Shown piece by piece: positions 13,375-23,849 of a stretch of 26,860 bases of DNA. The DNA comes from a virus. The position numbers were made by a program, and so were the translations under genes. Numbering within the stretch: the first letter of the stretch is position 1; each line of letters opens with the position of its first letter. The DNA is taken from positions 1 through 26,860 of IMG/VR virus record IMGVR_UViG_3300008448_000514; one strand, given 5' to 3'. Below the pieces are notes generated by a model that had not been told where the DNA came from, made no database searches, and saw only the letters and a list, made by a program, of their open reading frames with translations.

Positions 13375-15580
13375 TGTTAATGAAATACAAACACGATTTA
13401 ATGCTGGCGAGCTATCGCCTACTATTGACGGCTTAGTTGATTTTGAGCCTTTTTTTAATGGTGGTTCTATTGTTGAAAATTTCGATATTCACCCTCAAGG
13501 CTGGTTATTTAGAAGAAAAGGCACTAGATTTGTAAACGAAGTTAAAGACTCAACCAAAAAAACTAGAATTATTAGATTTAAGTATAATGTTGACCAAGTT
13601 TTGATTATAGAATTAGGAGCTGGTTATTTTAGATTTTATTCACAACAAGCCTTAGTTCTAAGCGGTGGAAGTGCTTATGAAATAGCAAATAGTTTTACCG
13701 AAAGCGATTTAGATTATATTCGTTATGTGCAAAAAGATGATGTTATTTGGATAGTGCACCCATTGAAAGGATTTTATAAATTAATTCGATTTAGCAATTC
13801 TGATTGGACTTTTAATACATTTGATTTAATTGCTGGACCATATCAAAAAGAAAATATTTTACAAACTAGAACAGTTGCAATAAGCACTCATGGTGCAATA
13901 GGAACAACAGGCACGCTGACCGCAAGTGGACACACTCCATTTACCGCAAATCATGTTGGTAGCTTATGGCTTGTTAGAGATGGAACTAATTACGCTTATC
14001 TTAAAATTACAGCCTTTGCTTCTTCAACTTCTGTAAGCTATGTATCGCAAAATATTATTGTATCGGGAATGGTAAATAAAAATGTATACACTTGGTCCGA
14101 AGGAGAATTTGGATTAAATAGAAGCTTTCCAAGAGCAATATCTTTTCACGAACAAAGACTTGTTTTAGCTGGTTCAATCAATGAAACTCAAAAAATATGG
14201 TTTAGTAAATCCGCTGACTACGAAAATTTTGATATAGATTATACAAGTCAAACCGCTGATGATAGCTTTAATAGAACAATTGCCAGCTCAACAAATGATT
14301 CTATTTTATGGTTATTTAGCGATGAAGTATTATTTATTGGCTGTAGTGATAGTATTTGGCGAGCAAAACCATCGAATAATTCTGCTGGTATGTCAAATAC
14401 TGACATTGATTTAAAAAGACAAATTGCTTTTGGTTCTGAATGGGTTGACCCTGTTTATTGCGACTCTACGCCTTTTTATTTGCAAAGAGGAAAACAAAAA
14501 GTAAGGGCAATAAATTATACAAATACCGAAGCAAAATTTAAAGCTCAAGATGTTTCAATTAGAAGTAATCATATCACGGGAACGGGTTTAAAAAGATTTG
14601 ATTACCAACAAAATCCAGTTTCAACAATTTGGGCTATCCGTGAAGACGGGCAAGTTGCAAAATTTGTTTTTGAAAGCGACCAAGAAGTTAATTGCTGGAC
14701 TAGATTCACAACAAATGGAATTGTCGAGGATTTAGCAATTATCCCATCAAGCAAAGAATATGACGAAGTTTATGTTTTAGTTAAAAGGACAATTAACGGC
14801 ACCGTAAAACGATTTATTGAAGTTTTAGAGCCTAATTTTAGTTATGACAACTTAAATTATATCTATGTTGATTCTTGCTTGACTTACAATGGAACACAAA
14901 ACACAACTTTAACTATTGGAAGTGGTATAGCAACCGCAGGCAGTGCAATATTTTCCGCTTCAAGTGTTGGTAAAGAAATAAGAAATTTAAACGGCACGGG
15001 TAAAGCTAAAATTACCGCCTATACTTCCTCAACTCAAGTCTCTATAACAATAATTAGAGATTTTAGCACAAATTCCTTGACCGCCAATAATTGGGCAATT
15101 GCAATTCAAGAAGTAAGCGGGCTGACTCATTTAATTGGGGCAAGTGTAGAAGCTAACGGCGATGGAGCAACTGACCCTAAAAGTAAAACTGTAAATGCAG
15201 AAGGTAAAATTACACTTGAAAATTTTGCCTCAATAATTCATGTTGGATTAAAATATAAATCAACTTTTACTACTTATCCAATCGAAAGTAAAAAATTATT
15301 ACAAACAATCGGATCACAACAAAATAAACAGTTGCGAATTACTGAATTAGCTATAAAGTTTTTTACATCAAGGGCGGGTTCTATTGTAATTGATGGAAAA
15401 ACATTGCCAATAATTTCAAGAGATTTAAACGACAATATGAATGAAGCCCCGACTTTTAAAGATGGAGTAAAATTAATAAGTGTTGCAGGCGATTGGGGTT
15501 ATGATAGAAAATATTCGATTATACAAGAAGAGCCACAAGCCATGAATATTAAAAATATAACTTACGAGGTAAATATCTAA
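13367..15580 (+). CDS. Tail tubular protein B / nozzle (T7 gp12 type)
   Basis: A 737-residue tail nozzle protein. It begins with the family motif (EIQTRFNAGELSPTIDGLVD, 6-25), followed by PQGWLFRRKGTRFV, and has FPRAISFHEQRLVLAGS (about 255-271) and IWFSKSADYENF (about 276-287), all typical. Two similar beta segments occur at about 197-240 and 534-575: both run VG, then aromatic/hydrophobic residues, then KITAxxSSTxVS. They look like an internal duplication. Length is near the T7 protein (about 790). Its stop overlaps the next start by one base. Confidence 0.95.
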   Translation: MASVNEIQTRFNAGELSPTIDGLVDFEPFFNGGSIVENFDIHPQGWLFRRKGTRFVNEVKDSTKKTRIIRFKYNVDQVLIIELGAGYFRFYSQQALVLSGGSAYEIANSFTESDLDYIRYVQKDDVIWIVHPLKGFYKLIRFSNSDWTFNTFDLIAGPYQKENILQTRTVAISTHGAIGTTGTLTASGHTPFTANHVGSLWLVRDGTNYAYLKITAFASSTSVSYVSQNIIVSGMVNKNVYTWSEGEFGLNRSFPRAISFHEQRLVLAGSINETQKIWFSKSADYENFDIDYTSQTADDSFNRTIASSTNDSILWLFSDEVLFIGCSDSIWRAKPSNNSAGMSNTDIDLKRQIAFGSEWVDPVYCDSTPFYLQRGKQKVRAINYTNTEAKFKAQDVSIRSNHITGTGLKRFDYQQNPVSTIWAIREDGQVAKFVFESDQEVNCWTRFTTNGIVEDLAIIPSSKEYDEVYVLVKRTINGTVKRFIEVLEPNFSYDNLNYIYVDSCLTYNGTQNTTLTIGSGIATAGSAIFSASSVGKEIRNLNGTGKAKITAYTSSTQVSITIIRDFSTNSLTANNWAIAIQEVSGLTHLIGASVEANGDGATDPKSKTVNAEGKITLENFASIIHVGLKYKSTFTTYPIESKKLLQTIGSQQNKQLRITELAIKFFTSRAGSIVIDGKTLPIISRDLNDNMNEAPTFKDGVKLISVAGDWGYDRKYSIIQEEPQAMNIKNITYEVNI

Positions 15581-16053
15581 TGGTAGCACCTTATATTTTT
15601 GCAGCAGGAGCGGTTTTAAACATGGCTAGTAGCATTTATGGTGCTAATATGGCTAAAAAAGATTTAAAACGCCAAGCAATGGCTTTAGAAGACCAAGCTA
15701 GATTAGTTGAAGAGCAAGGGCAATTTCAAGCTATACAAACCGCAAAACAATTTGAAGGATTACTCGGCGAACAAAAACTTTCTGTAGCTACAAGTGGGGC
15801 GGAAATGGAAGGTTCAGTTTTAAATATTTTTGATAAAACTATTGCCGACAAAGAACAAAATATTGCAATTATAAAAAGAAATGCTCAAATGGAAGCAAAT
15901 GTTTTAAGACAACAAGCACAACAAGCTAGAAAACAAAGAAAAAGATTACTGCCTATGGCTATAGCTTCAAGTCTTGGAAATATTGCACAATCTTCTGCTA
16001 ATTTTATGAATATAGATAATAAAAATGATAATAAAACTAAGACACAACAATAA
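15580..16053 (+). CDS. Internal virion protein (T7 gp14-like)
   Basis: A 157-residue protein with a hydrophobic start (VAPYIFAAGAVLNMASSIYGANMA), a long charged helix (KKDLKRQAMALEDQARLVEEQ), and the recurrent pattern EQKLSVATSGAEMEGSVLNIF (about 69-89). A Gln/Arg-rich helix and an Asn-rich tail follow. It resembles the small internal core protein (T7 gp14 class) that is ejected and forms a channel in the outer membrane. Position directly after the nozzle gene and before two large internal proteins is the T7 order. Confidence 0.85.
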   Translation: MVAPYIFAAGAVLNMASSIYGANMAKKDLKRQAMALEDQARLVEEQGQFQAIQTAKQFEGLLGEQKLSVATSGAEMEGSVLNIFDKTIADKEQNIAIIKRNAQMEANVLRQQAQQARKQRKRLLPMAIASSLGNIAQSSANFMNIDNKNDNKTKTQQ

Positions 16054-16055
16054 TT

Positions 16056-17795
16056 ATGCCAAAAATACCTGATTCATACGGAATTATAACAGCACCATCG
16101 GCAAAAACTGATATTGCTATGCCAGACACGCAATCATCACAAATGCTTGCTAATCTTGGTAATCAATTATCAGGTAATTTAATTAATATTGCTGGACAAA
16201 TGCAATATCAATCTATTAAAGAAGATGAGGCTTTTAACGCCGCTCAAGTTATTGATTTTAAGACAAAACTTGCAACTTTTGAGAATGATAAAAGAATTGC
16301 AATTAGCGAATTGCCAGCAAATGACCCTTTGCTTTTTGATAAAACAAAAAAAACTTTCCAATCCGAAAGGGATTCATTTATTAATAATTATGCTAGCCAA
16401 TACAAAGACAATCAACGATTATCAAGCTTAATAAAAAGGCAAGCTGATGTTGAGGCGGTAGATTTTAATTTTGATGTTGATAGAACACTTTCTAGTAAAA
16501 AAAGAGAATATGGAACAAATAAAATCTATGAAGGTATTTATTCCGTAAATGAAAGGCTTGGAAAAGGCGGTAATCCTACAAAATTATCAAATGAATTAAA
16601 TACAATTTTACAAACTGGTTTAAAATCAGGTTTAATTGACCAAAATGACATTAATAGAGAAAAGGATAAACAAAAATCCATTATTGAAGAGCTACAAAAA
16701 CAATATGAGAAAACTAGGCAAGCAAACTTAGTTGCAAGTGGACAAGTATTTTTAGACGCTAGCAATTCTGATGATAAAAAAATTGGTGAGTTAGCTTATC
16801 AAAATCAACTTCAAGAAACTTTAAAAAAAGGCGGAGATGCGAACGCCGCAACATTAAACTTTGTAAATAAAACGGGCTTTTTACCTCAACAAGTTAAATC
16901 AATTTGGAGTTCTCAACTTAACATGGGAAATCCAAAACAAAAAATCGAAGCCGCTGAACAAATAACGCAAATCATAGAATCAAATCCAAGATTGCAAAAT
17001 CAATTTAATTCTGATGATATAAATTTTGTAAATTCAATTAAAACAAGAGTTGGATTAGGTTTGCCACCTGAGCAAATATTAACTTATGCCGAAAAAGAAA
17101 TTAGCAAATATCAATCAATGGATAGAATTGCAAAAGGGCAAATTATTAACAATAAAGATACAAAAAAAATTATAGATAATTCTTTTGATGATTTAAAAGA
17201 AAGTTTGACTGATAGGGGGTTTTTTTCTATATTTAAATCCGATCCAATTATCGAAGAGGGAATAAAAACCAAATACGAAACTTTAGTAAAAGATGCTTTC
17301 TTAAATGGTAATACAACTCCTGAAAGTGCTGTTGAATTTGCAAAAACTAAATTGCAAAGCGAATATCGAGTTAGCACAGTTGGAAAACCAAGGGTAATGC
17401 AATATGCTCCTGAAGTTTTTTATGATAAATATAATAATGGAGATACTTCTTGGATTAACAAACAACTTAAAGTTGAAATTTCTAAACATACTTTAGTTCC
17501 AAGCTTAGATAATTTAGAAAATCAATATATTTTACAAGCAACACAGGAAACAATAAAAGGCAAAAAACCCAGCTACAACATTGTCAATATAGACAATTAC
17601 GGAGGCTATTCTTTATTATTAGATAACCAAAATCAACCTGTTGTTTTTAAACCCGAAATTGAAAAAACTGATTTTTACAAAGAGGCTCAAAAAGAATATA
17701 ATAAAGAGCGTCAATATACAAAAGAGGATATACTTAATCTTTTAAATGATAAAGTAGTCGCTGAAAAAAACAAAAAATATCGTAATTGGAAATAA
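16056..17795 (+). CDS. Internal virion protein (T7 gp15-like position)
   Basis: A 579-residue, mostly helical, charged and Gln/Asn-rich protein with no clear enzymatic motif. The N-terminus (KIPDSYGIITAPSAKTDIAMP) is like those of internal core proteins in related phages, followed by a helical body with many Lys/Asp/Glu residues and a basic end (KNKKYRNWK). By position it corresponds to T7 gp15, part of the ejected core and trans-periplasmic channel. It starts 2 nt after the upstream stop, behind AATTATG without a ribosome site. Assignment is mainly by order. Confidence 0.75.
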   Translation: MPKIPDSYGIITAPSAKTDIAMPDTQSSQMLANLGNQLSGNLINIAGQMQYQSIKEDEAFNAAQVIDFKTKLATFENDKRIAISELPANDPLLFDKTKKTFQSERDSFINNYASQYKDNQRLSSLIKRQADVEAVDFNFDVDRTLSSKKREYGTNKIYEGIYSVNERLGKGGNPTKLSNELNTILQTGLKSGLIDQNDINREKDKQKSIIEELQKQYEKTRQANLVASGQVFLDASNSDDKKIGELAYQNQLQETLKKGGDANAATLNFVNKTGFLPQQVKSIWSSQLNMGNPKQKIEAAEQITQIIESNPRLQNQFNSDDINFVNSIKTRVGLGLPPEQILTYAEKEISKYQSMDRIAKGQIINNKDTKKIIDNSFDDLKESLTDRGFFSIFKSDPIIEEGIKTKYETLVKDAFLNGNTTPESAVEFAKTKLQSEYRVSTVGKPRVMQYAPEVFYDKYNNGDTSWINKQLKVEISKHTLVPSLDNLENQYILQATQETIKGKKPSYNIVNIDNYGGYSLLLDNQNQPVVFKPEIEKTDFYKEAQKEYNKERQYTKEDILNLLNDKVVAEKNKKYRNWK

Positions 17796-17797
17796 AA

Positions 17798-20700
17798 ATG
17801 CCTGTATCAAAAGACTTAATAAATCCAAAGCCAATTGACCCATTATTTGGGGAAAAAATAATTGAAAGTTCTAAAGCTATTGCAAATATACAAGGCATGG
17901 ATTTTAATTATAAAGCTCCGCAATATAGTCAAGGCGAAATAGCATTATCAGCATTTGAAAGAGAAAACACTATTGTTTCGTCAATTATGGAAGGTTCATT
18001 TCAAGCAAATATTGATGACGCTTCCGATCCTGAATTTGATGTTGTTGATTATGTTGACACTGACATAAAGAATAGTGATTATGCTCCTTACTGGCAAGAT
18101 TTTGTGGAAGTAAAAAATTATAGACAAGCTAACGCTTTAAAAGCCAAAATTGATAGGCAAAATGAAAATGAAAGAATCATTAGCGAAGGTGGCGGTGCTG
18201 GTATAGCATGGAGTTTAGCCGCTGGAATATTAGACCCTATTAATCTTTTTCCTATTCTTGGTGGAGTTTCAAAAGCTTACAAAGCTGGTAAATATGCCAA
18301 AGGCATTGGTTTAACTGCTGGCGCTGGTGCGCTTGGTATGACCGCTAGCGAAGGAATTTTACAAGCAACTCAAGAAACTAGAACATTAGAAGAAAGTGCT
18401 ATAAATATTGGTGCTGGAACGCTTTTGGCTGGGGCTTTGGGTGGCGTAGGGGCAATGATTTCAAAAAAACAATTTAATAATTTAGCCGATAAATTTAAAA
18501 AAGATTTAGAAACTGAAAATGCTGATGTTTTTATAAATCCCGACACGCAAAAAATGGAAATAAGACCAGATTCTGCAAGTGCCGCTAATGTTGCTGAATT
18601 TCAAGCTATAAGAAAATATTATGATGATGTTTTAACACCACAATTAAAAGCTGAAGGTAAAGAAATTCCTGCCTTTGCGGATTTTAAAAAACAACAACAA
18701 AGTTTAGCATCGACTATAACGCAAGATATAGCTGGAGCGGTAAATGTTGGCAATGTAATTCAAGGGCAAAAATTACTAAAAAAAATAAATTTAATTGATA
18801 ATCTAAACCCGATACAAAGATTAACACAAACTCAATTTGCTGTATCGCCTAGAGAAACTGCTGAAAAGCTTATGAAAACGGGCTTAATGTGGCAAAAAAA
18901 CAAAATTGGAATTGCTTCTGCTCAAAGTGCCGAAATAGCTAAAAAAACCTTACAAGCTCCATATTTTAACAATTATAAACCAATTGAAAATAAAGCCTAT
19001 TATAATTTTAAAAAAAGAATAAAAAAGGAAGGCGCTTTAAACGAAACAGAAAATAATATTAAAAATGATATCCAGTTTTTTGAAGAGTTATCTAGGGCGA
19101 ATAGAAACGGCGATAAAAGCACTATTCCAGAAATAAACGAATTGGCAAAATCCTCTAGAAATGATGTTTTAAACCATCTTGGGAGAGAAGCCGTAAATGT
19201 TGGCTTATTAAGTGAAAAAGTTTTAACTACTAAACCTAAAACATCAGAGTCTTATTTTCCTAGATTGTTTAATAGATTAAAAGTAATAGCTAGAGAAAAT
19301 GAATTAAGGCAATTTTTAAATACAGCAATAAAAGAAAGATTATTGCCGAATATTAAAAAAGCCGAAGCACAAAAAGAATTAAATTTAAATTCACAAATCC
19401 TAGATTTACAAACTCGCAAAGCTGAATTACAAGCCAATCTTGATAAAGCTGCAAACGAAAAATTTCAAAAAGCACAAGTCGATGCGGTTTTTAATAAAGA
19501 AAATATATCTAATACACAAATAACTCTTAATAATTTAAACCCGACTGGGACAATTTTCGATAATTACACTCCTGAAGTTAGAGCAAATGCAAATTTAGCA
19601 AACAATATAACTACCTTAGATAAAACTATGGAAGTTTCTCCAGATAAAATAATAACTATTTATAGAGGAGCACCTAAAAATCAAAAAGAAATTGTTGCTG
19701 GAGATTTTATTACAACAAACAAACAACTTGCCAAAGATTATGCAGGAGATGGAGTTGTTTTATCTGAAAAGGTTAAAGCAAGTGAAATTTTAGATGATAT
19801 AAATGAGCCTCTTGGAGAAGAATATATATATAAACCTAAAAATACAAATATAAATACATCGGATATTGTAATAAATGAAGCCGATATTTCTACTGAAAAT
19901 AAGTTTATTTTTCAAAGAAATATATCTTGGGCAAAGGGTGGTGAAAAAAGTTTTGATGAGTTTTTAGAAAAAATGGCGGAAGATTTACCCGATAGTTTAG
20001 ATTTTCCAGCAGATAAAATTGAAAAAGTTTATAATAAATATGTAAAGAATGATAATTTAATTTATACAAATGAAGAGTTAGCTGAAATTTTAGATAAATA
20101 TAAAAATGCTATTAAAACTGTAAAATCTATTAAACCTAAATCTTTGTTAATTTTTTTAAGAGATAGAGGTGGTGTTGTTGATTTTGGCGGAAATTTAAAA
20201 GCAATGGGAATTACAAATAAAACTTTACCAGGGTTGATAAGAAAAGGTAAAGAATCTGGTAATTTATTCGGAGCGGGTAAAAAAGAATATATTGACCTTG
20301 ATGATGCAAGATTTGTTGCACAGGAGCAAGGATATTTTAGTGATTTTCCTCAAGATGGAAGTGGGGGGCAACCTAGCATTAATGATTTGTTAGATTTAAT
20401 GAGAAGAGAAGTCGGGGGCGAGAAAATATATTCATTGGAAGACGTTGATAAAATAGAAATAAAAAATAACGCTGAAAGATTAATTGAAGAATTAAACGAA
20501 ATGGGTATTGATATTGACAAAATTAATGAAGCAGTTTTATTAGAAAAAGGAAAAATTAAGAAAAAATTTAAATATTTAAGCGGTGAAAATGTTGATAAAA
20601 AGACAATTAGCAAAATGGATAAAGTTTTAGCTAAATCCGAAATTGATTTATTAGAAAAAAAAGTTAATAAACTAAAAAACAAATATAATGAAAATCAGGT

Positions 20701-22333
20701 TAATTTCCGTTCTAAATTTGAAGAAATGGGCGATGAAGATTCTTATGTTAACGAAATTACATCTGACATAATCAACCAATTGAAAGGTGATGATAGATTA
20801 GGTTTGATTGATGATTTGGGGATTAAAGTTGCAAAAAGAGGACCATTAAAAGAAAGAACGCTAAATTTTGTGCAAGATAATGAATTAGAGCCATGGTTAG
20901 AAAATGACGCAAGAAAAGTTTTAAATTATTATCAAAATACTTTATCAACTGATATTGAAATTTCTAGGGCTTTTGATGGTGATTTAACTTTAGATGATGC
21001 AATTACAACAATTCAAGAAGAGTATGCGGAAGTTATAGCAAAAACAACCGACCCTAAAATACTAAAACAAATTGATAAAGAAAAAAAGACTGCAATTAAT
21101 GACCTTACCTCAGTTGCTAAGATAATGCGTGGAATGTATGCCCGCCCCGATAATCCTGATTCAATGATTGTTAGAGGTGGCAGAATAGCAAGACAATATA
21201 ACTATGTAACTAAAATGGGGCAAGTTGCTATAGCTTCGATTACTGATATTTCAAATCCCATCAGAAAACATGGTTTAAAAACTTGGGCAAAAACATTACC
21301 AAATTTAATCACAAATTTAGAAGGTATAAAATTAAATGTTAAAGAAGCTAAGTTGGCAGGAAATATAACTGATATTGTTTTACCTGAAAGGATGGCTAGT
21401 TTCTCAGGTTTAAACGATCCATTTGCAAGCAATCTTTCTAGTTTTGAAAAATATCTAGAGAATATTTCAAAAGCATTATCAAAAACAAACTTAATGCCAG
21501 TTTGGAATGATGCACAAAAAGGTTGGAGTTCTGTATTAAGTCAACAAAGAATGATTGATGCAATTAAAAAATTTGATAAAATTAATGAAAAAGAAACCGC
21601 TTATTTAGGTTATTTAGGAATAGGTAGAGATAATTATAAAATTATTGCTGATGAATTAAGTCAACACGCATATAAAGAAGGTAGATTATTAATTGCTAAT
21701 ACTGAAAAATGGAATAATCCTGAGGCGGTTAGAATATATAGAAATGCTTTAAATACTGATATTGATAGCACAATAGTAACCGTTGGTGCTGGCGATTTAC
21801 CTTTATGGATGCAAACCGAAGCGGGCAAAGTTGTTGGACAATTTAAATCATTTGTTTTTGGAGCAACGCAACAAGTTTTAGTTTCAAGTTTACAGCAAAA
21901 AGATATGGCGGCTTTAAATGGCTTAATTTCCGCAGTAGGTTTGGGAATGATGGCTTATTATTTTAAAGCTAAACTAGCTGGAAGAGAAGTATCAAAAGAC
22001 CCTAGTGTTTGGATAGCGGAAGGTATAGATAGAAGCGGATATTTTGCTGTATTAGCCGATTTTTCACACATTGCCGACAAAGTTGGTTTAGGAGCTTCTA
22101 GTCTTCTTGGGACGGGTCAGTTATCAAGATATCAATCAAGAAATATTGGAGCTTCTTTATTAGGTCCTAGTGTTGGACTTCTTGGAGATGCCGCTATTTC
22201 AATAGGAGCTTTAAAATCAGGCGAGATAAGCGAAGCTGATGCAAAAGCTATAAGAAGAATGATTTGGTTTAATAACCATTTTCTTTTGACTAAGGCAATG
22301 GATAATTTTGAAAAAGCTATTGCAAATCAATAA
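17798..22333 (+). CDS. Large internal virion (ejection) protein with ART-like module
   Basis: A 1,511-residue protein at the T7 gp16 position. A TTG 12 nt upstream is in frame, but the ATG at 17798, 2 nt after the previous stop, is the better start. Residues about 130-220 contain hydrophobic, Gly-rich segments (AGILDPINLFPILGG, GIGLTAGAGALGMT) that may insert in membranes. About 617-682 resembles the ADP-ribosyltransferase-like module of polyvalent phage proteins: IYRGAP (R623), GDFITTNKQLAKDYA (T639-T640), KVKASEILDD, then LGEEYIY (E674, E675). About 780-885 is another polyvalent-type module (PKSLLIFLRDRGGVVDFGG, AMGI, ARFVAQEQGYF). The C-terminus (VGQFKSFVFGATQQVLVSSL, GIDRSGYFAVLADF) matches ends of large phage ejection proteins. 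No transglycosylase motif was seen. Confidence 0.88.
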   Translation: MPVSKDLINPKPIDPLFGEKIIESSKAIANIQGMDFNYKAPQYSQGEIALSAFERENTIVSSIMEGSFQANIDDASDPEFDVVDYVDTDIKNSDYAPYWQDFVEVKNYRQANALKAKIDRQNENERIISEGGGAGIAWSLAAGILDPINLFPILGGVSKAYKAGKYAKGIGLTAGAGALGMTASEGILQATQETRTLEESAINIGAGTLLAGALGGVGAMISKKQFNNLADKFKKDLETENADVFINPDTQKMEIRPDSASAANVAEFQAIRKYYDDVLTPQLKAEGKEIPAFADFKKQQQSLASTITQDIAGAVNVGNVIQGQKLLKKINLIDNLNPIQRLTQTQFAVSPRETAEKLMKTGLMWQKNKIGIASAQSAEIAKKTLQAPYFNNYKPIENKAYYNFKKRIKKEGALNETENNIKNDIQFFEELSRANRNGDKSTIPEINELAKSSRNDVLNHLGREAVNVGLLSEKVLTTKPKTSESYFPRLFNRLKVIARENELRQFLNTAIKERLLPNIKKAEAQKELNLNSQILDLQTRKAELQANLDKAANEKFQKAQVDAVFNKENISNTQITLNNLNPTGTIFDNYTPEVRANANLANNITTLDKTMEVSPDKIITIYRGAPKNQKEIVAGDFITTNKQLAKDYAGDGVVLSEKVKASEILDDINEPLGEEYIYKPKNTNINTSDIVINEADISTENKFIFQRNISWAKGGEKSFDEFLEKMAEDLPDSLDFPADKIEKVYNKYVKNDNLIYTNEELAEILDKYKNAIKTVKSIKPKSLLIFLRDRGGVVDFGGNLKAMGITNKTLPGLIRKGKESGNLFGAGKKEYIDLDDARFVAQEQGYFSDFPQDGSGGQPSINDLLDLMRREVGGEKIYSLEDVDKIEIKNNAERLIEELNEMGIDIDKINEAVLLEKGKIKKKFKYLSGENVDKKTISKMDKVLAKSEIDLLEKKVNKLKNKYNENQVNFRSKFEEMGDEDSYVNEITSDIINQLKGDDRLGLIDDLGIKVAKRGPLKERTLNFVQDNELEPWLENDARKVLNYYQNTLSTDIEISRAFDGDLTLDDAITTIQEEYAEVIAKTTDPKILKQIDKEKKTAINDLTSVAKIMRGMYARPDNPDSMIVRGGRIARQYNYVTKMGQVAIASITDISNPIRKHGLKTWAKTLPNLITNLEGIKLNVKEAKLAGNITDIVLPERMASFSGLNDPFASNLSSFEKYLENISKALSKTNLMPVWNDAQKGWSSVLSQQRMIDAIKKFDKINEKETAYLGYLGIGRDNYKIIADELSQHAYKEGRLLIANTEKWNNPEAVRIYRNALNTDIDSTIVTVGAGDLPLWMQTEAGKVVGQFKSFVFGATQQVLVSSLQQKDMAALNGLISAVGLGMMAYYFKAKLAGREVSKDPSVWIAEGIDRSGYFAVLADFSHIADKVGLGASSLLGTGQLSRYQSRNIGASLLGPSVGLLGDAAISIGALKSGEISEADAKAIRRMIWFNNHFLLTKAMDNFEKAIANQ

Positions 22334-22368
22334 AATATAGGTATTTTTAACAAAAAAAATTTAAAAAA

Positions 22369-23847
22369 ATGACAATAACATCAAATATTTTAAGGAGAGA
22401 TTATACAGCAAATGGGGTAAATACTACCTATGCTTTCGATTTCCCTATTTTTTACGAATCAAATACAACTCCCAAATTCTCTTTAGAAGTTATTGTTGCC
22501 GATACTACTGGTGCAGAAAGTATCAAAATTGAAACAACTGACTATACAATAACTTACAACACAACGGATTATGTAAACGGCGTAATAAATCAAGGTAATG
22601 TTGTATTTGGCACCGCTCCATTAAATAATTATAAGGTTAGTTTATTAAGAAAAGTTAATTTCACACAAAATAACGATATTACAACCTCAGGAAGTGATGC
22701 TTTACCAGGGACGGCTTTAGAAGGTTCTTTAGACAAATTAACTTTAATGTTGTTAGAGCAAAAAGAAAACCTAAACCGGGTTTTTAAATTGCCTAAATCA
22801 TCATCATTAAGTAATATCGAATTTCCTATTGGTGCAAATCAAGCTAATCAAGTAATCGCAGTTAATAACGCTGGCGATAACCTGACTACCAAAGATTTAG
22901 CTGATGTTGGATTAGCTCCAGTTTCTACTTTCGCTAAAACATTACTTGACGATACGACAGCTTCCGAAGCCCGAACTACTCTTGATGCACAACAATTAAA
23001 CGCTAACTTAACTGCCTTAGCAGGTTTATTGGGAGCTAGCAATAAATTGCCTTATTTTACTGGGTCTGGGGCAATGGCTTTAAGAGATTTGTTAGCCACC
23101 ACCACAACTCAAGGCATAGCATTTTTATCGAATCCAATCACTATTTCCAACAATGCAACAGATGCAAATAATGACATTGATTTTAGTGCAGGGAATTTCC
23201 AATTTAGCGATGGCTCGGGTCAAGCCGTAGCAACCGCATTGACTAAAAGACTTGATGCTTCGTGGACTGCTGGCAATAATCAAGGTGGGCTAGATACTGG
23301 CACTATAGCTAATAGCACTTGGTATCATTGCTATGCTATTCACAACCTTACTAGCGGTGTAAGCGATGCAATATTTTCTGCAAATGCTACAACTCCAACT
23401 TTGCCTAGTGGTTATACAAAATACAAATATTTAGGCTCTGTTTTAACGAATGTAAGTGGCAATATAATTGCTTTTACTCAAAATAATAATGAATTTAAAT
23501 GGACCGTTCCATTTAGTGAAAATTTTGATGCCACTATAACAACTTCAAATAAAACATTAACATTAACTGTCCCGCCCGTCTTGATAAAACCAAATGTATC
23601 TTGCTATTGGCAAGGAGGAAGTGTTGGAACTAGGGTAGAAAGATTAGAATTTACTTCAAATTTAACTGGAGTATATTATATGCAAGCCATAACCTTTGGG
23701 AGTAACACTGCTTTTCCTCATTATTTCGACACTGTAATTAATAAAATGATTATTAATAATAAAAATATACTTTATAAAGCAACTGTTGGCGGTGCTGGCG
23801 GAACGGGCTTTTGTTATACAAACGGTTATCACAATTTATCCTTATAA
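22369..23847 (+). CDS. Tail fibre / receptor-binding protein
   Basis: A 492-residue protein. Residues 1-150 match the virion-binding domain of T7 gp17-type fibres (start MTITSNILRRDYTANGVNTTYAFDF-like, then a SLLRKVNFTQ-like strand and LEGSLDKLTLMLLEQKENLNR). About 165-260 forms shaft-like repeats (LDDTTASEARTTLDAQ, LLATTTTQG). From about 265 there is a C-terminal module common in phage fibres, with LDTGTIANSTWYHCYAI, FSANATTPTLPSGY and KYKYLGSVL, probably the receptor-binding head. It lies 35 nt after the ejection protein gene in an A/T-rich leader. Confidence 0.92.
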   Translation: MTITSNILRRDYTANGVNTTYAFDFPIFYESNTTPKFSLEVIVADTTGAESIKIETTDYTITYNTTDYVNGVINQGNVVFGTAPLNNYKVSLLRKVNFTQNNDITTSGSDALPGTALEGSLDKLTLMLLEQKENLNRVFKLPKSSSLSNIEFPIGANQANQVIAVNNAGDNLTTKDLADVGLAPVSTFAKTLLDDTTASEARTTLDAQQLNANLTALAGLLGASNKLPYFTGSGAMALRDLLATTTTQGIAFLSNPITISNNATDANNDIDFSAGNFQFSDGSGQAVATALTKRLDASWTAGNNQGGLDTGTIANSTWYHCYAIHNLTSGVSDAIFSANATTPTLPSGYTKYKYLGSVLTNVSGNIIAFTQNNNEFKWTVPFSENFDATITTSNKTLTLTVPPVLIKPNVSCYWQGGSVGTRVERLEFTSNLTGVYYMQAITFGSNTAFPHYFDTVINKMIINNKNILYKATVGGAGGTGFCYTNGYHNLSL

Positions 23848-23849
23848 TT

